Of a stretch of 64,000 nt of DNA, positions 34,347 through 44,649 are shown piece by piece. The translations under genes and the position numbers were made by a program. Every line of letters begins with the position of its first letter. Position 1 is the first letter of the stretch. Source of the DNA: Alkalitalea saponilacus (GTDB lineage Bacteria; Bacteroidota; Bacteroidia; Bacteroidales; Marinilabiliaceae); NCBI RefSeq assembly GCF_900168165.1, contig NZ_FUYV01000021.1, positions 4,124 to 68,123 on the forward strand, in the 5' to 3' direction. The notes beneath the pieces were generated by a model. That model was not told the origin of the DNA. It was given only the letters and a program-made list of their open reading frames with translations, and did no database searches.

Positions 34347-35360
34347 TTACCTAAAAGAACTGCTTCTAATGATAAGTTGAATAGGTTTAATGATGGTTTG
34401 AACATCAATTGATTCACCCAGGCACTGTTCAAGAATTAGCTGCATAGCACTTCTTCCCATTTCATTTCCAGGTACTTCAATAGAAGAAAGTGAAGGTGTA
34501 ATGTACTCATGAGCCGGATCATCTCCAAAAGCAACAAAAGAGATCTCTTCCGGCACTCTTATACCAGCCTCTGTAGCTATTTTAGCTGCTACTAATCCAG
34601 TGTGACTATCCGAAGTAAAAATTCCATCAGGAGTCTCTGGCATTGATAGCCAAACTTTCATTGCTTCCTGCACATCTCTTGTTGACAAGTCAGTTGACAA
34701 ATGATATTTTGCATGTATCGGAAGACCTGCCTTTTGCATCGCATCTAAATATCCTTTAGATCTCTCCTTGAAAACAGGACATCCCATGGGACCTCCCAAG
34801 TGTGCAATACGTTTGCAGCCAGATCGAACAAGGTGTGAAACAGCCTGAAATGCACCTTCATGGTTATCTACCACAATTTTGGGACAATCTAGTTCATAAC
34901 TTACCCGATCAATCAGAACCAGAGGAATTCCGTTTTTAAGAATTTTTGAAAAGTGAGTAACATCAGATGTTTCAAGCGACAAACAAGCAATGATTCCATC
35001 AACTCTGGTTGAGTTGAATAAAGTAAGAATGTCCTTTTCCCTTTCGGCCAGTTCATTTGTTTGTGCAATAATGATGCGGTAACCCGCATCATAAGCAAGG
35101 TCTTCGATACCGCTAACAACCTGACTGAAAAAATGACGATTAACCGAAGGAACCATCACACCGATGATATTGGTCTGCTTTCTGGAGAGACTGGAAGCCA
35201 CCATATTAAGATCATATCCTAATTCAGCAGCTTTATCTCTTATCAGATCCTTGGTCTTTTCACTGATTTTATTACTGTTATTTAATGCACGGGATACTGT
35301 GGACGGTGCCACATTCAAATCCCGTGCAATATCATTTATAGTGATGGTTGTTTTAGCCAT
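34347..35360 (-). CDS. LacI-family transcriptional regulator
   Basis: The 337-residue protein has a LacI helix-turn-helix at the N-terminus (ITINDIARDLNVAPSTVSRALNNS, about 6-29) and hinge helix NMVASSLSRKQTN. A periplasmic-binding-protein-like effector domain follows (IIGVMVPSVNRHFFSQVVSGIED, about 65-87; DGIFTSDSHTGLVAAKIA; ISFVAFGDDPAHEYITPSLSSIEVP). It probably represses, and is released by, a sugar from the island. It lies between GH2 (downstream) and GH43 (upstream) on the same strand, with an 83-base gap to GH43. A LacI-type palindrome lies 490 bases past its stop. Confidence 0.93.
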   Translation of the reverse strand: MAKTTITINDIARDLNVAPSTVSRALNNSNKISEKTKDLIRDKAAELGYDLNMVASSLSRKQTNIIGVMVPSVNRHFFSQVVSGIEDLAYDAGYRIIIAQTNELAEREKDILTLFNSTRVDGIIACLSLETSDVTHFSKILKNGIPLVLIDRVSYELDCPKIVVDNHEGAFQAVSHLVRSGCKRIAHLGGPMGCPVFKERSKGYLDAMQKAGLPIHAKYHLSTDLSTRDVQEAMKVWLSMPETPDGIFTSDSHTGLVAAKIATEAGIRVPEEISFVAFGDDPAHEYITPSLSSIEVPGNEMGRSAMQLILEQCLGESIDVQTIIKPIQLIIRSSSFR

Positions 35361-35443
35361 TTACTTCATTATCTGAAATTTCCGGTAAATTTATCAATTA
35401 GGATTTTCAAAGTTAAAAAATTACCGCAAATAAAAATGAAGCA

Positions 35444-37156
35444 TTATTTAAATATATCATCATTGCCGGTATACTCAAACCAATGGTAATTAGCACTAAT
35501 TCCACCTTCAGAACTTTCGGTTGTTTTAGTGTAGAGTCCAAACATGCTTCCGATAAAACCGCCGGCAGTTTCCGTACTTAAAAAGCGAGCATCCTGCTCG
35601 TCACCTATTTGGAACCATTTGTCCCCATTATAGGAGTAAAAGAAACGGTATACATCAACGTCAGATTCAATTCGAAGATACAGATTTTCACCTAAAGAGT
35701 CAGACAGTCTTTTTGTGGCCAAAACGACCATCTCGTCTTCAATGGCATTTGGTACAGATTTATACAAGCTAATAACAGGTAGATTGTCTTCCAACGATTG
35801 AGCCAGATAATAATAACGATGTTCATTTTGCAAAACAGCCAGACCTGCATGCTGCCCTTCACTCTCCGGTTTAAACTCAAGTGATGTGGTTGCATTACAA
35901 ACCATATGTTGTTGTCTTCTTCCCAGGAATGAAGGGTTGAATTGTTTTATTGTTGATGCTGGTAAAAGACTCATATTTAACACTCCTTTTTCAGGGATCA
36001 AATTAAACCATGAAGACTTCGGTGTTCGAATTTGTACCCATTTGAAGTCCATGCTTGGTTGATCAAAATCATCACGTACCGTGAAATTTCCATGTAAAGG
36101 TTTTGTAACGCGTTTATCCTTCAAAGCTGCATCAAACTCAAATTGGAAAGGAATCACTTCCGATTCAGGGTTGATAACTGGCCAACCATCTTCGGTCCAT
36201 TCCACCTTAGACATGAATGTTTCTCGTCCTGTGTTGTAGTGATTGCCTTCATATGGACGACAAGCCAAATAAACGGCCCACCAATTTCCTTTTAAGTCCT
36301 GAATCATATCGGCATGACCAGTGGAAGTTATGGGGTTTGGGCGGTTTGGATCCAGATGCATCTGGGTTAAAATCGGATTGTTTTCCCAAGGGATGTATGG
36401 CCCCCAAATATCTTCACTTCTAAAAATCACCTGACGATGGTTCACACTTGTTCCTCCTTCGGCAGCAGAGAGATAGTAATAATCACCAACTCGATAAATG
36501 TGAGGCCCTTCAATCCACACCGGTTGCTCGGAAATATCCACACCTCCATCAACAAGAATCGATTGATTGCCTACCACCTGCATTTTTTCAATATCTATTT
36601 CAAACATCCTGATTGTTCTGTGACCCTCATACAGAGGTTGATCATCAGGTGCATCGCTGTTATAAATAATATAAGTTTTACCATTTTCATGAAAGAAAAG
36701 TGAGGGATCAATTCCTATTACTTCCGGAAAAAAATAGGGATCAGACCATGGGCCGGCTGGATTTGTGGCAGTCACAACAAAGTTCCCACGTCCATAAACT
36801 TCAGTACAAGCAACATAAAATGTTCCTTCATGATATTCAATGGTTGGCGCAAACATTCCAGCACCTGCTAAACTAAGGCTATCAAGTTGCATCTGATCCG
36901 GTCTGTGCATTACATGACCAATTTGTTCCCAATTGATTAAATCGGGGCTGTAGAAAATTGGTATCCCCGGAAAATATCCAAATGTTGAATGTACCATGTA
37001 ATAACCATCAGGGCCTTTACATACACTGGGATCGGGATAAAAACCGGGTAAAATTGGATTGTTAACTTCAACCGTTTCATATGGTGAAGTACACATTGCA
37101 AATGCAATAATAATTAACAATGACGACAAGATTGTTTTAGCTTTCTTAAATATCAT
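35444..37156 (-). CDS. GH43 beta-xylosidase/arabinofuranosidase lipoprotein
   Basis: A GH43 enzyme with the five-blade propeller first and a C-terminal beta-sandwich (from about residue 345, DDFDQPSMDFKWVQIRT). The three catalytic acids are visible: Asp in GFYPDPSVC (general base), Asp in IGIDPSLF (pKa modulator) and Glu in WIEGPHIY (acid). ATG 37156 is preferred over the in-frame ATG at 37198. It gives a lipoprotein signal ending AFAMC, so the mature protein would be membrane-anchored; this form has 570 residues. Family members release xylose or arabinose from xylan side chains or oligosaccharides. With GH67 and GH3 next to it, xylo-oligosaccharides are the likely target. Confidence 0.9.
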   Translation of the reverse strand: MIFKKAKTILSSLLIIIAFAMCTSPYETVEVNNPILPGFYPDPSVCKGPDGYYMVHSTFGYFPGIPIFYSPDLINWEQIGHVMHRPDQMQLDSLSLAGAGMFAPTIEYHEGTFYVACTEVYGRGNFVVTATNPAGPWSDPYFFPEVIGIDPSLFFHENGKTYIIYNSDAPDDQPLYEGHRTIRMFEIDIEKMQVVGNQSILVDGGVDISEQPVWIEGPHIYRVGDYYYLSAAEGGTSVNHRQVIFRSEDIWGPYIPWENNPILTQMHLDPNRPNPITSTGHADMIQDLKGNWWAVYLACRPYEGNHYNTGRETFMSKVEWTEDGWPVINPESEVIPFQFEFDAALKDKRVTKPLHGNFTVRDDFDQPSMDFKWVQIRTPKSSWFNLIPEKGVLNMSLLPASTIKQFNPSFLGRRQQHMVCNATTSLEFKPESEGQHAGLAVLQNEHRYYYLAQSLEDNLPVISLYKSVPNAIEDEMVVLATKRLSDSLGENLYLRIESDVDVYRFFYSYNGDKWFQIGDEQDARFLSTETAGGFIGSMFGLYTKTTESSEGGISANYHWFEYTGNDDIFK

Positions 37157-37310
37157 AACAAATAGTATTTTAAGTTTGGCAGAAGTGAGCAATTCCATAT
37201 TTTTTAAAGGCCAAAAAGTATGATAACGATTTATGAGCGATGTAATAAGTTCAAAAAAGAGAAACCATTCTTTCTATATTTCAAAAAAGAATGTTTAAAA
37301 AACTAGAGTT

Positions 37311-39491
37311 CTATCGAACATTTAGAGTTGCTCTTACCGGAACCGGCATCCCCAATTCCACACTTCGCTCCGTGGGTACAGCACCACCAATAGCTATTGT
37401 ATAAGCTCCGGAATCTATGATTTCCTGCCCGTTGTCGTCAATTAAAACAAGCATATCTCTGGCAATCTCAAATTTTACTTCGCGTGACTCTCCAGGCTCA
37501 AGAAAGATCTTTTCAAATCCTCTAAGGGAGAACAATGGCGTTCTTGTAACCCTGGAAGGTGGATTTGTTATATAAAGCTGTACAACTTCAGAAGCAGCCA
37601 TGTTCCCACTATTTGTAACAGTAGCCCTTACTGTTGTCTTTCCATCACGTCTGATGCGACGGTCTGCAAGGCTTATGTCAGAATATTCAAAACTGGTGTA
37701 ACTAAGGCCATACCCAAAGGGGTACATAGGTACCTCTTTCATATATCGGTATGTGCGCCCCTCCATTGAATAGTCTTCATAGGGCGGCAGTTGATCCAGG
37801 GATACTGGATATGTAACAGGAAGTCTCCCGCCAGGGGCTGCATCTCCAAACAAAACATCGGCCACAGCATTTCCTCCTTCTTGCCCAGGATACCAGACCA
37901 ACAGAACTGCATCAGCCAGTTCATGAACCTCTTTAAGGTTCATTGGACTCCCTCCAACTATGACTGCGACGATTTTATTATTCTCATTTCGGGTAAGTCT
38001 TCTTAAATAGTCCAACTGATTTTCAGGGATAGAATAGTCCAAACGATCACCGTAATAGGGTGAAGCAATGGCTTCTCCTTCTTCTCCTTCCAGTAAATTA
38101 GTTATTCCTAAAACTAATATAGTTACATCACTGACACTGGCACTTCCGGTTGACCAATCGATTGGATTCACATTAGGCCTGTCCAGAAGAATGGCAGGGC
38201 GATATTGTACCTGGCTTCCGATCTGAACCCTTCCTGCGATGCCTTCCAAAATTGTTACATATCGGTCGTTTACTCCATAATAATTACCTATTAGAGCATG
38301 TATACTGCTGGCATTGGGGCCTGTAACAAAATAGCGCGATAAATCATCCCTCAAAGGCAAAATGCCATTATTCTTCAACAAAACCATTGATTCAACTGCG
38401 ACCTCACGAGACAAAGTCCTGTGGGTTGAAGAATTTAAAACGGTATCGGGGATATTGGCGTAAGGGTTGATCTCTTCAGGATCGAACATTCCGAGCCGAA
38501 AACGGGTAGATAAAAGTCGTGATAAGGCCACATCGATTTGATCTTCTGAGATTAATCCTCGTTCAACAGCAGTTACTAAATTTGGATTATATACTGAGCC
38601 ACACTCTAGATCTACACCATTTTTCAGTGCTAATGCTGCTGCTTCAACAGCATCTTCTGCAACATTTATGCTGGTAAAAAAATCGTTAAGAGACCAACAA
38701 TCAGTAACAACATGTCCCTTGAATCCCCATTTATCTCTTAATACTTCATTGATTAAATAGTTATGCGCACAACAAGGTTCTCCATTGGTACTGTTATAAG
38801 CACACATTATGGCTTCAACACCAGCATCTACCAAGGTCTTAAAAGCAGGCAGATATGTTTCATACAAATCCTTTGTAGAAGCTATGGCATTAAATTCCCT
38901 TCTTCCATGCTCCGGTCCGCTATGCACTGCGTAATGTTTTGCTCCAGCAGCAGTTTTAAGATATCGGGGATGATCGCCCTGCAATCCATTTACATAAGCA
39001 GTTCCAATGACACCTGTTAAAAAAGGATCTTCTCCATATGTTTCCATACCCCTTCCCCATCTGGGATCTCTGTATATGTTAATGTTAGGTGCCCAAAAAG
39101 TTAAACCGCCATATCTCAAACGAATATCCCGACGGGCCGCAGCGTGATGCAAAACTCGTGCTTCATCGGAAACGGCTGTGGCAACTTTTTCTATCAACTC
39201 CGGATTGAAGGTTGCACCCATAGCAATAGACTGTGGAAAAACGGTGGCTATACCGCTTCGTGCAACCCCGTGCAATGCCTCATTCCACCACTCATATTCC
39301 TGAATGTTTAGATGTGGAATAGCAGGGCTGGTATTGGCCATCTGCGAGACCTTCTCCTCTAGTGTCATCCGTGATAGTAAATCGTTGATTCTGACTTCTA
39401 TCTCCTGATCAGGATCTAAATACAATGGATTATCTGCAAAAAGGGGAGCAAACAGAAGAAAGAGAATTAACAATGAGTAAAAACTTTTCAT
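37311..39491 (-). CDS. GH3 beta-xylosidase-like exo-glycosidase
   Basis: A 726-residue GH3 protein with signal peptide (MKSFYSLLILFLLFAPLFA). It has the (beta/alpha)8 domain, the alpha/beta sandwich, and a C-terminal fibronectin type III-like domain (about 610-715). Landmarks include the TFWAPNINIYRDPRWGRGME segment of beta-xylosidase-like GH3, KHYAVHSGPEHGRREF for substrate contacts and HVVTDCWSLNDF with the nucleophile Asp (about residue 255). The start at 39491 is chosen because it opens the signal peptide; a further upstream ATG adds 27 non-signal residues. It would act in the periplasm, removing xylose from the non-reducing end of xylo-oligosaccharides. It lies 155 bases from GH43 on the same strand. 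Confidence 0.9.
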   Translation of the reverse strand: MKSFYSLLILFLLFAPLFADNPLYLDPDQEIEVRINDLLSRMTLEEKVSQMANTSPAIPHLNIQEYEWWNEALHGVARSGIATVFPQSIAMGATFNPELIEKVATAVSDEARVLHHAAARRDIRLRYGGLTFWAPNINIYRDPRWGRGMETYGEDPFLTGVIGTAYVNGLQGDHPRYLKTAAGAKHYAVHSGPEHGRREFNAIASTKDLYETYLPAFKTLVDAGVEAIMCAYNSTNGEPCCAHNYLINEVLRDKWGFKGHVVTDCWSLNDFFTSINVAEDAVEAAALALKNGVDLECGSVYNPNLVTAVERGLISEDQIDVALSRLLSTRFRLGMFDPEEINPYANIPDTVLNSSTHRTLSREVAVESMVLLKNNGILPLRDDLSRYFVTGPNASSIHALIGNYYGVNDRYVTILEGIAGRVQIGSQVQYRPAILLDRPNVNPIDWSTGSASVSDVTILVLGITNLLEGEEGEAIASPYYGDRLDYSIPENQLDYLRRLTRNENNKIVAVIVGGSPMNLKEVHELADAVLLVWYPGQEGGNAVADVLFGDAAPGGRLPVTYPVSLDQLPPYEDYSMEGRTYRYMKEVPMYPFGYGLSYTSFEYSDISLADRRIRRDGKTTVRATVTNSGNMAASEVVQLYITNPPSRVTRTPLFSLRGFEKIFLEPGESREVKFEIARDMLVLIDDNGQEIIDSGAYTIAIGGAVPTERSVELGMPVPVRATLNVR

Positions 39492-39540
39492 AACAGAAAT
39501 GTTTAAAAGGCTGAAGGGGTGAAAAGAATCTGAAAAATAA

Positions 39541-39640
39541 AAAACCACGGAGTGAAATAATCTCATTAGCACCTATAAAGAGCATATAAACACAATTTCA
39601 CACCTAACATTTATACTGAGTTATTTCTCATCCGTGGTTT
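39541..39640. repeat. long imperfect inverted repeat between GH67 and GH3 genes
   Basis: The 23-base arms 39541-39563 and 39618-39640 both start or end with AAACCACGGA and match apart from a few bases, with 54 bases between them. It could form a long hairpin after the GH67 stop (39671) and may attenuate transcription into GH3, or it may be an intergenic repeat. Confidence 0.55.
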
Positions 39641-39670
39641 CACTGTTTAAATATAGTAAATAATACTTTA

Positions 39671-41821
39671 TTAATTATGATGTTTCATATCAAATTTTAA
39701 CTCCTTAAGCTCATCCAGATCATGAACGGGTCTTTCCAGTTCAGCGGGAATGGGCAAATTAGAGTAAGTCTGGAAATATAAAACACAAGCATCTCTCCAC
39801 CAAATAGCTTCGGTTGTTTGTAATTTCAACTTATATTGTATCTCCTTGAATCTTCTATCGTCAATATATCCTTCCAACCGATCCCATCTGTTTTGAAATA
39901 ACCGGGCCTCTTCCACACCTTCATAATATTTATATACCATCGCATCCCACAACTTAAGGCCATTCTGCAATCTGTAATTCCATGGCAAGTGGTGGAACCA
40001 CAAGAGCAGGTTTTCAGGAACCAAAAGTGGATCGTTGTATATTTTATTTAAAGGGCTATGATATTGGGATACCAGATTACTTCCATTAGTTGTTCGGTCA
40101 AATCCGATACCAAATTCGCTTGCATTATGATAGTATCTGGGTAACCAATCCTCACGTGCTCCCGGAATGTCAGTCCATGGTTCAGGTCCAAAATGATGGT
40201 CCCATCCCATAATATGATGAAGTCCCAGTGGATTCATATAATTTACAACAGCCTCTCGGGATCGCATCATAATATCTACAACTGGCTCAACAAACTTTTG
40301 ATCATGCACAAAGGTCATCTTTACCCACTCTTCGGCAATATCTTCAGAAAGTAAGTCATAATCCCAGGCTAAGCGACCAAAAGCGTACCAGTTAGATTGT
40401 CCGAAATGGTGCCCTGTCCAGTTAATGTCCCTACCAATATTTGATACCGCAGAGATGGCAGTTAATTCGTGATTAAAAAGAGTTCCGTCTGTAGTCTTCG
40501 CGACGGAAGAACCGACACCTTTTGCAAATGTCTCGGCATCAAGAACTTCTTTCCACATAGTTGACAAATAAGCCAGATGATTGGAGTGACCAAGGTACTC
40601 CTGTGTTATCTGAAACTCAATCATCACCGGTGATTTTTGCATACCACCAAACAGAGGACTGAATGACTCACGTGGCATAAAGTCGACTGGTCCGTTTTTA
40701 ACCTGAACAATTACATTATCCTCAAATTCCCCGTCAAACGGCATGAATTCATTATAGGCCTGAACTGAGCGTTCATCATCACCAGGCTCATAAACAAAAG
40801 CTCGCCACATTACAATACCATTATGGGGTTGTAACGCTTTAGCCATCATATTCGCTCCATCTTTGTGTGTCCGACCATAATCCATTGGACCTGGCTGTCC
40901 TTCAGAATTTGCTTTTACCAAGAATCCACCAAAATCCGGGATTGACTGATATATTTCTGCTGCTTTATCCTTCCACCATTGTTGCACTGCAGGATTAAAG
41001 GGATCAGAATTCTCAAGTCCCCCTATTACAGCCGGAGATGCAAAATTTACAGACATGTATATTTTCATGTTATACGGTCTGAAAATATCTGCAATTCTTG
41101 CATATTTTTCAATATATTCAGCAGTAAGTACATTTGGATCAGCATTTACATTGTTTATCACGGTTCCATTGATTCCCACAGAGGCATTAGCTCTTGCGTA
41201 ATATTTGTATTGAGCGCTTCTGACCGACCAATCCTCAGGACGGTTAAACCAAATAGAATGACCAGCATAACCACGCTCAACTGTTCCATTTAAATTGTCC
41301 CAATGATTAAGTACTCTGATTTTAAAAGCCGGGGACTCATTTACTTCCAGTTTAGAGATGGATTCACCTGTCTGCATTCTTCTGATCAGATCGAAGGTTC
41401 CATACAAAACACCTGCCGATGTATTTGCAGCTATTACAGTCATCTGGCCATTACGCACAGGAAACGTTCTAATGATATAGCCTTCCTCGCCACATTTTTC
41501 AAGTTCACTAGAAAGTTCAAGATCCCGAATCAGACGATTCTCTGGTGTCCCGATTAGTAACGCTCCAGCGCCGGGTCGATTAACATTTCGAAGATCATTG
41601 CCGGTTAAACCATTAAAAGCCATTTGAATTTCTTCGGCAGCAGCTGATATAACGGCATCATCTCCTGCCACAACTAAAGACCGGATAGCATTGGTATAAT
41701 CAACTACTTTAGCATTGTCGAGGGGCAAATACCGCAACCAAAGCTTTTCACCCGATTCAGCCAGGATAATATTTGGCAATAAAAAAAACAGTACTAGCAA
41801 TCTGCAAATCTTTCCACTCAT
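39671..41821 (-). CDS. GH67 alpha-glucuronidase
   Basis: At 716 residues, full length for GH67. A signal peptide (about 1-20) precedes the N-terminal beta domain (about 25-145), the TIM barrel and the helical C-terminal domain. Characteristic segments are IRVLNHWDNLNGTVERGYAG (about 166-185), SIWFNRPEDW, GGFLVKANSEGQPGP (with a catalytic Glu), VMWRAFVYEP and DGEFEDNVIVQVKNGPVDFMPRE, which holds the acidic pair. GH67 removes 4-O-methyl-glucuronic acid from the non-reducing xylose of xylo-oligosaccharides. This makes glucuronoxylan the most probable substrate of the island. The periplasmic location is from the signal peptide. It lies between two GH3 genes on the same strand. Confidence 0.95.
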   Translation of the reverse strand: MSGKICRLLVLFFLLPNIILAESGEKLWLRYLPLDNAKVVDYTNAIRSLVVAGDDAVISAAAEEIQMAFNGLTGNDLRNVNRPGAGALLIGTPENRLIRDLELSSELEKCGEEGYIIRTFPVRNGQMTVIAANTSAGVLYGTFDLIRRMQTGESISKLEVNESPAFKIRVLNHWDNLNGTVERGYAGHSIWFNRPEDWSVRSAQYKYYARANASVGINGTVINNVNADPNVLTAEYIEKYARIADIFRPYNMKIYMSVNFASPAVIGGLENSDPFNPAVQQWWKDKAAEIYQSIPDFGGFLVKANSEGQPGPMDYGRTHKDGANMMAKALQPHNGIVMWRAFVYEPGDDERSVQAYNEFMPFDGEFEDNVIVQVKNGPVDFMPRESFSPLFGGMQKSPVMIEFQITQEYLGHSNHLAYLSTMWKEVLDAETFAKGVGSSVAKTTDGTLFNHELTAISAVSNIGRDINWTGHHFGQSNWYAFGRLAWDYDLLSEDIAEEWVKMTFVHDQKFVEPVVDIMMRSREAVVNYMNPLGLHHIMGWDHHFGPEPWTDIPGAREDWLPRYYHNASEFGIGFDRTTNGSNLVSQYHSPLNKIYNDPLLVPENLLLWFHHLPWNYRLQNGLKLWDAMVYKYYEGVEEARLFQNRWDRLEGYIDDRRFKEIQYKLKLQTTEAIWWRDACVLYFQTYSNLPIPAELERPVHDLDELKELKFDMKHHN

Positions 41822-41988
41822 AATTGTTTTGTTTTTTATTAGTATTTAGCTCCTTAATTCAGGTCTATCTTCCGTTTTTTTAAGTTCTATTCCAGAGTGT
41901 ATTTGATAATCAGAAAAAGAAACTTTACAAAAAAGAAACATAAACAATAAAATATCTAAATACCAATGTTTTATATTACTATTAAAAA

Positions 41989-44649
41989 TTATCTACAAAT
42001 AAACTCACCAAGTATTTCAACTTTACTCATCACAACATTTCCATTTTTGAGTGATATGCTGTCGGGTTGTTTACCTCCCACATAAACATGTATTTTGCCC
42101 GCAGAAACAACTTTACCATGCTCCGGATGAAATAACCCAATTTGATCGGGAGATATATTAAATTTCACTTCACGAGACTCACCAGCAGGGATAAAAACTC
42201 TTCTGAATCCTTGAAGCGATCGAATTGGAGCCATGTGATTGTCTGGGTATGAAACATACAACTGAACGACCTCATCTCCATCCATACTTCCTGTATTGGT
42301 AACTAAGACAGATACATCAAAACTTTCATCCGCCATAACCTGGGTATCAATATTCAATTCAGAATAATCGAAAGTGGTATAGCTCAAACCAAATCCAAAT
42401 TCGTATAAAGGCTCTCCTTTGAAATAACGGTATGTTCGTCCATCCATAGAATAATCAGAAAAATCAGGGATTTGATTTATGCTTTTATAAAACGTGACTG
42501 GTAGTCGTCCGGCAGGGTTGTAATCCCCAAACAAAACATCAGCGATTGCTTGACCGCCTGCTTGTCCCGGATACCAGGCTTCTATAATGGCAGGAACATT
42601 ATCCGCTTCCCAGTTAAAAGCCAGGGCACTTCCATTCAAAAGAACCATTACCGTCGGTTTTCCCAGTTCCATGATGGCCTTTACCAAATCTGTCTGAATA
42701 GCAGGCAAAACAATGTCAGTTCTGTCACCTCCAAAAAAACCAGGAATATCAACAGCCATCTCCTCACCTTCTAACAATGGACTTAATCCCATACAGAGAA
42801 TAACCAAATCTGATTGAGCTGCAAGTTCGATGGCTTCCTGTTTTAAGTTTTGCCCGGGTTTATCCCACAAAAGCCTAACCATAGGATGAGTATTATTGTC
42901 TTGATAAAACTCCAGCACGATTTTGTACTTCTTCCCAGCTTCTAATTGCATGAATTTAAAATCAGTCATTGAATGGTAAAGACTAAAGTTTTCAACAATC
43001 AACTCATCATCTAAATAGAGTCGAAATCCGGAAAACCCTTCAACGCCAAGTGCATACTTCCCTGATACATCTGGAACAAGGTATCCGCTCCAACGCACAG
43101 AAAACTCATCATTTGAAACACCAGGTTTTGGACTGTTAGTCCACCATTGAAAGTCAACTTTCGGATCGAAACCTGAAAATTCAGGATTCCCACGAAAATC
43201 AATGTTGTTAAAATATTCTGATTGCAACCCATTTTCAGACAGGGTTTCATCAGTAAAAAGTATGTGCGATGGTATTACGGTCATATACGGAAACTCTTCA
43301 GCGTACCGACTACCAAGCGCATATTTTACATTCGCAGATGGAAGTTTCCGGGAAATTCCCTGGTAAGGAGTAATTGGTTCGGAGGGATAACCATTATAGT
43401 TTGCCAATAAAGCATCAACATTGTGGGCATTTGGCCCTATCACTGCCACACTACTGACATTTTTACTGAATGGTAAAGTGTTGTTATCATTTTTAAGAAG
43501 CACCATTGACTTTCTGGCAGCTTCCAAGGCCAATTTGCGGTGCAACTCACTATCTACGACATCGTACGGTATATGAGCAAAAGGAACCATTGATGGAGGA
43601 TCAAACATACCCAACTTCATTCTGGCAAGTATAAGCCTGGAAACACTTACATCAATCTCTTCTTCTGTAATATAACCATTTGCAACAGCTTCTAATAAGG
43701 CCGGATATGAACTGCCACAATTAAGGTCTGTTCCAAATCGAACAGCCAAAGCAGAGGCTTGTGCAGCATTCTCAACCACCTCATGATCACCAGGATTGTA
43801 AAAATCAAGTATTGCCCAACAATCAGAAACTACGTAGCCTTCAAAACCCCATTCATCTCTTAGTAAACTGTTTAAATACTCACTCCCGCAACAAGGCTCA
43901 TCGAATAGCCTGTTATATGCACACATAAATGAATATACACCGGCTTCTTTAACAGCCTTTTTAAAATGAGGGTAATAGGTCTCAACAAGATCTCGTTGCG
44001 AAGGGTGAACATTAAAACTGTGTCTATCGGGTTCAGGCCCACTATGAACAGCAAAATGCTTTGCTGTTGCCACTAGTTTGAGATAATCAGGGTGATCACC
44101 TTGAAGACCACGGATAAAATTTACGGCGAGTTCGCCTGTCAGGTAGGGACATTCACCATATGTCTCCATGCCTCTGCCCCATCTGGGATCGCGAAAAATA
44201 TTAATATTTGGTGTCCAGAAAGTCAATCCCTGGCTCATACCGCGTTTTCCCTGTTTAGCGAAATCATGATGCTTAGCTCTTGCTTCATCAGATATTGCAT
44301 CTGCAATATCAAACATCATTTGATCATCCCACATGGCAGCCATCCCTATGGCCTGTGGAAAAACCGTGGCCAATCCGGCTCTTGCGACCCCATGTAAACA
44401 TTCGTTCCACCAGTTATATTCGGGAATTCCGAGTCTTTCAATAGCGGGAGCTTCATGTAGCATCTGAAAAACTTTTTCCTCCAGGGTCATTCTGGAGACC
44501 AAATCTTTCACGCGTTCTTCATTGTCTAACGAAGTATCCATAAACGCCATTTTTTCTTGATTACAGGAACTTAAAAAAAATATCATCAAAAATGATATGA
44601 TGATGTTGATTTTTCCCCTGATTTGTCCAATGTTTAAAGAATCGACCAT
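41989..44649 (-). CDS. GH3 glycosidase with inserted PA14 domain, lipoprotein
   Basis: The 886-residue product has a lipoprotein signal (lipobox in FFLSSC, about residue 29). The GH3 catalytic core shows TFWTPNINIFRDPRWGRGME, KHFAVHSGPEPDRHSF and YVVSDCWAILDF with the nucleophile Asp. A PA14 domain (about 455-600, with GLQSEYFNN and YRLLGV-like GVEGFSGFRLYLDDELIVE) is inserted in the second GH3 domain, and a fibronectin type III-like end follows. PA14 shapes the active site and binds sugars in other GH3 enzymes. ATG 44649 is used; a TTG lies four codons earlier. With the neighbouring GH67 and GH43 it probably acts on xylan fragments. A 22-bp tandem direct repeat lies just upstream. Confidence 0.9.
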   Translation of the reverse strand: MVDSLNIGQIRGKINIIISFLMIFFLSSCNQEKMAFMDTSLDNEERVKDLVSRMTLEEKVFQMLHEAPAIERLGIPEYNWWNECLHGVARAGLATVFPQAIGMAAMWDDQMMFDIADAISDEARAKHHDFAKQGKRGMSQGLTFWTPNINIFRDPRWGRGMETYGECPYLTGELAVNFIRGLQGDHPDYLKLVATAKHFAVHSGPEPDRHSFNVHPSQRDLVETYYPHFKKAVKEAGVYSFMCAYNRLFDEPCCGSEYLNSLLRDEWGFEGYVVSDCWAILDFYNPGDHEVVENAAQASALAVRFGTDLNCGSSYPALLEAVANGYITEEEIDVSVSRLILARMKLGMFDPPSMVPFAHIPYDVVDSELHRKLALEAARKSMVLLKNDNNTLPFSKNVSSVAVIGPNAHNVDALLANYNGYPSEPITPYQGISRKLPSANVKYALGSRYAEEFPYMTVIPSHILFTDETLSENGLQSEYFNNIDFRGNPEFSGFDPKVDFQWWTNSPKPGVSNDEFSVRWSGYLVPDVSGKYALGVEGFSGFRLYLDDELIVENFSLYHSMTDFKFMQLEAGKKYKIVLEFYQDNNTHPMVRLLWDKPGQNLKQEAIELAAQSDLVILCMGLSPLLEGEEMAVDIPGFFGGDRTDIVLPAIQTDLVKAIMELGKPTVMVLLNGSALAFNWEADNVPAIIEAWYPGQAGGQAIADVLFGDYNPAGRLPVTFYKSINQIPDFSDYSMDGRTYRYFKGEPLYEFGFGLSYTTFDYSELNIDTQVMADESFDVSVLVTNTGSMDGDEVVQLYVSYPDNHMAPIRSLQGFRRVFIPAGESREVKFNISPDQIGLFHPEHGKVVSAGKIHVYVGGKQPDSISLKNGNVVMSKVEILGEFICR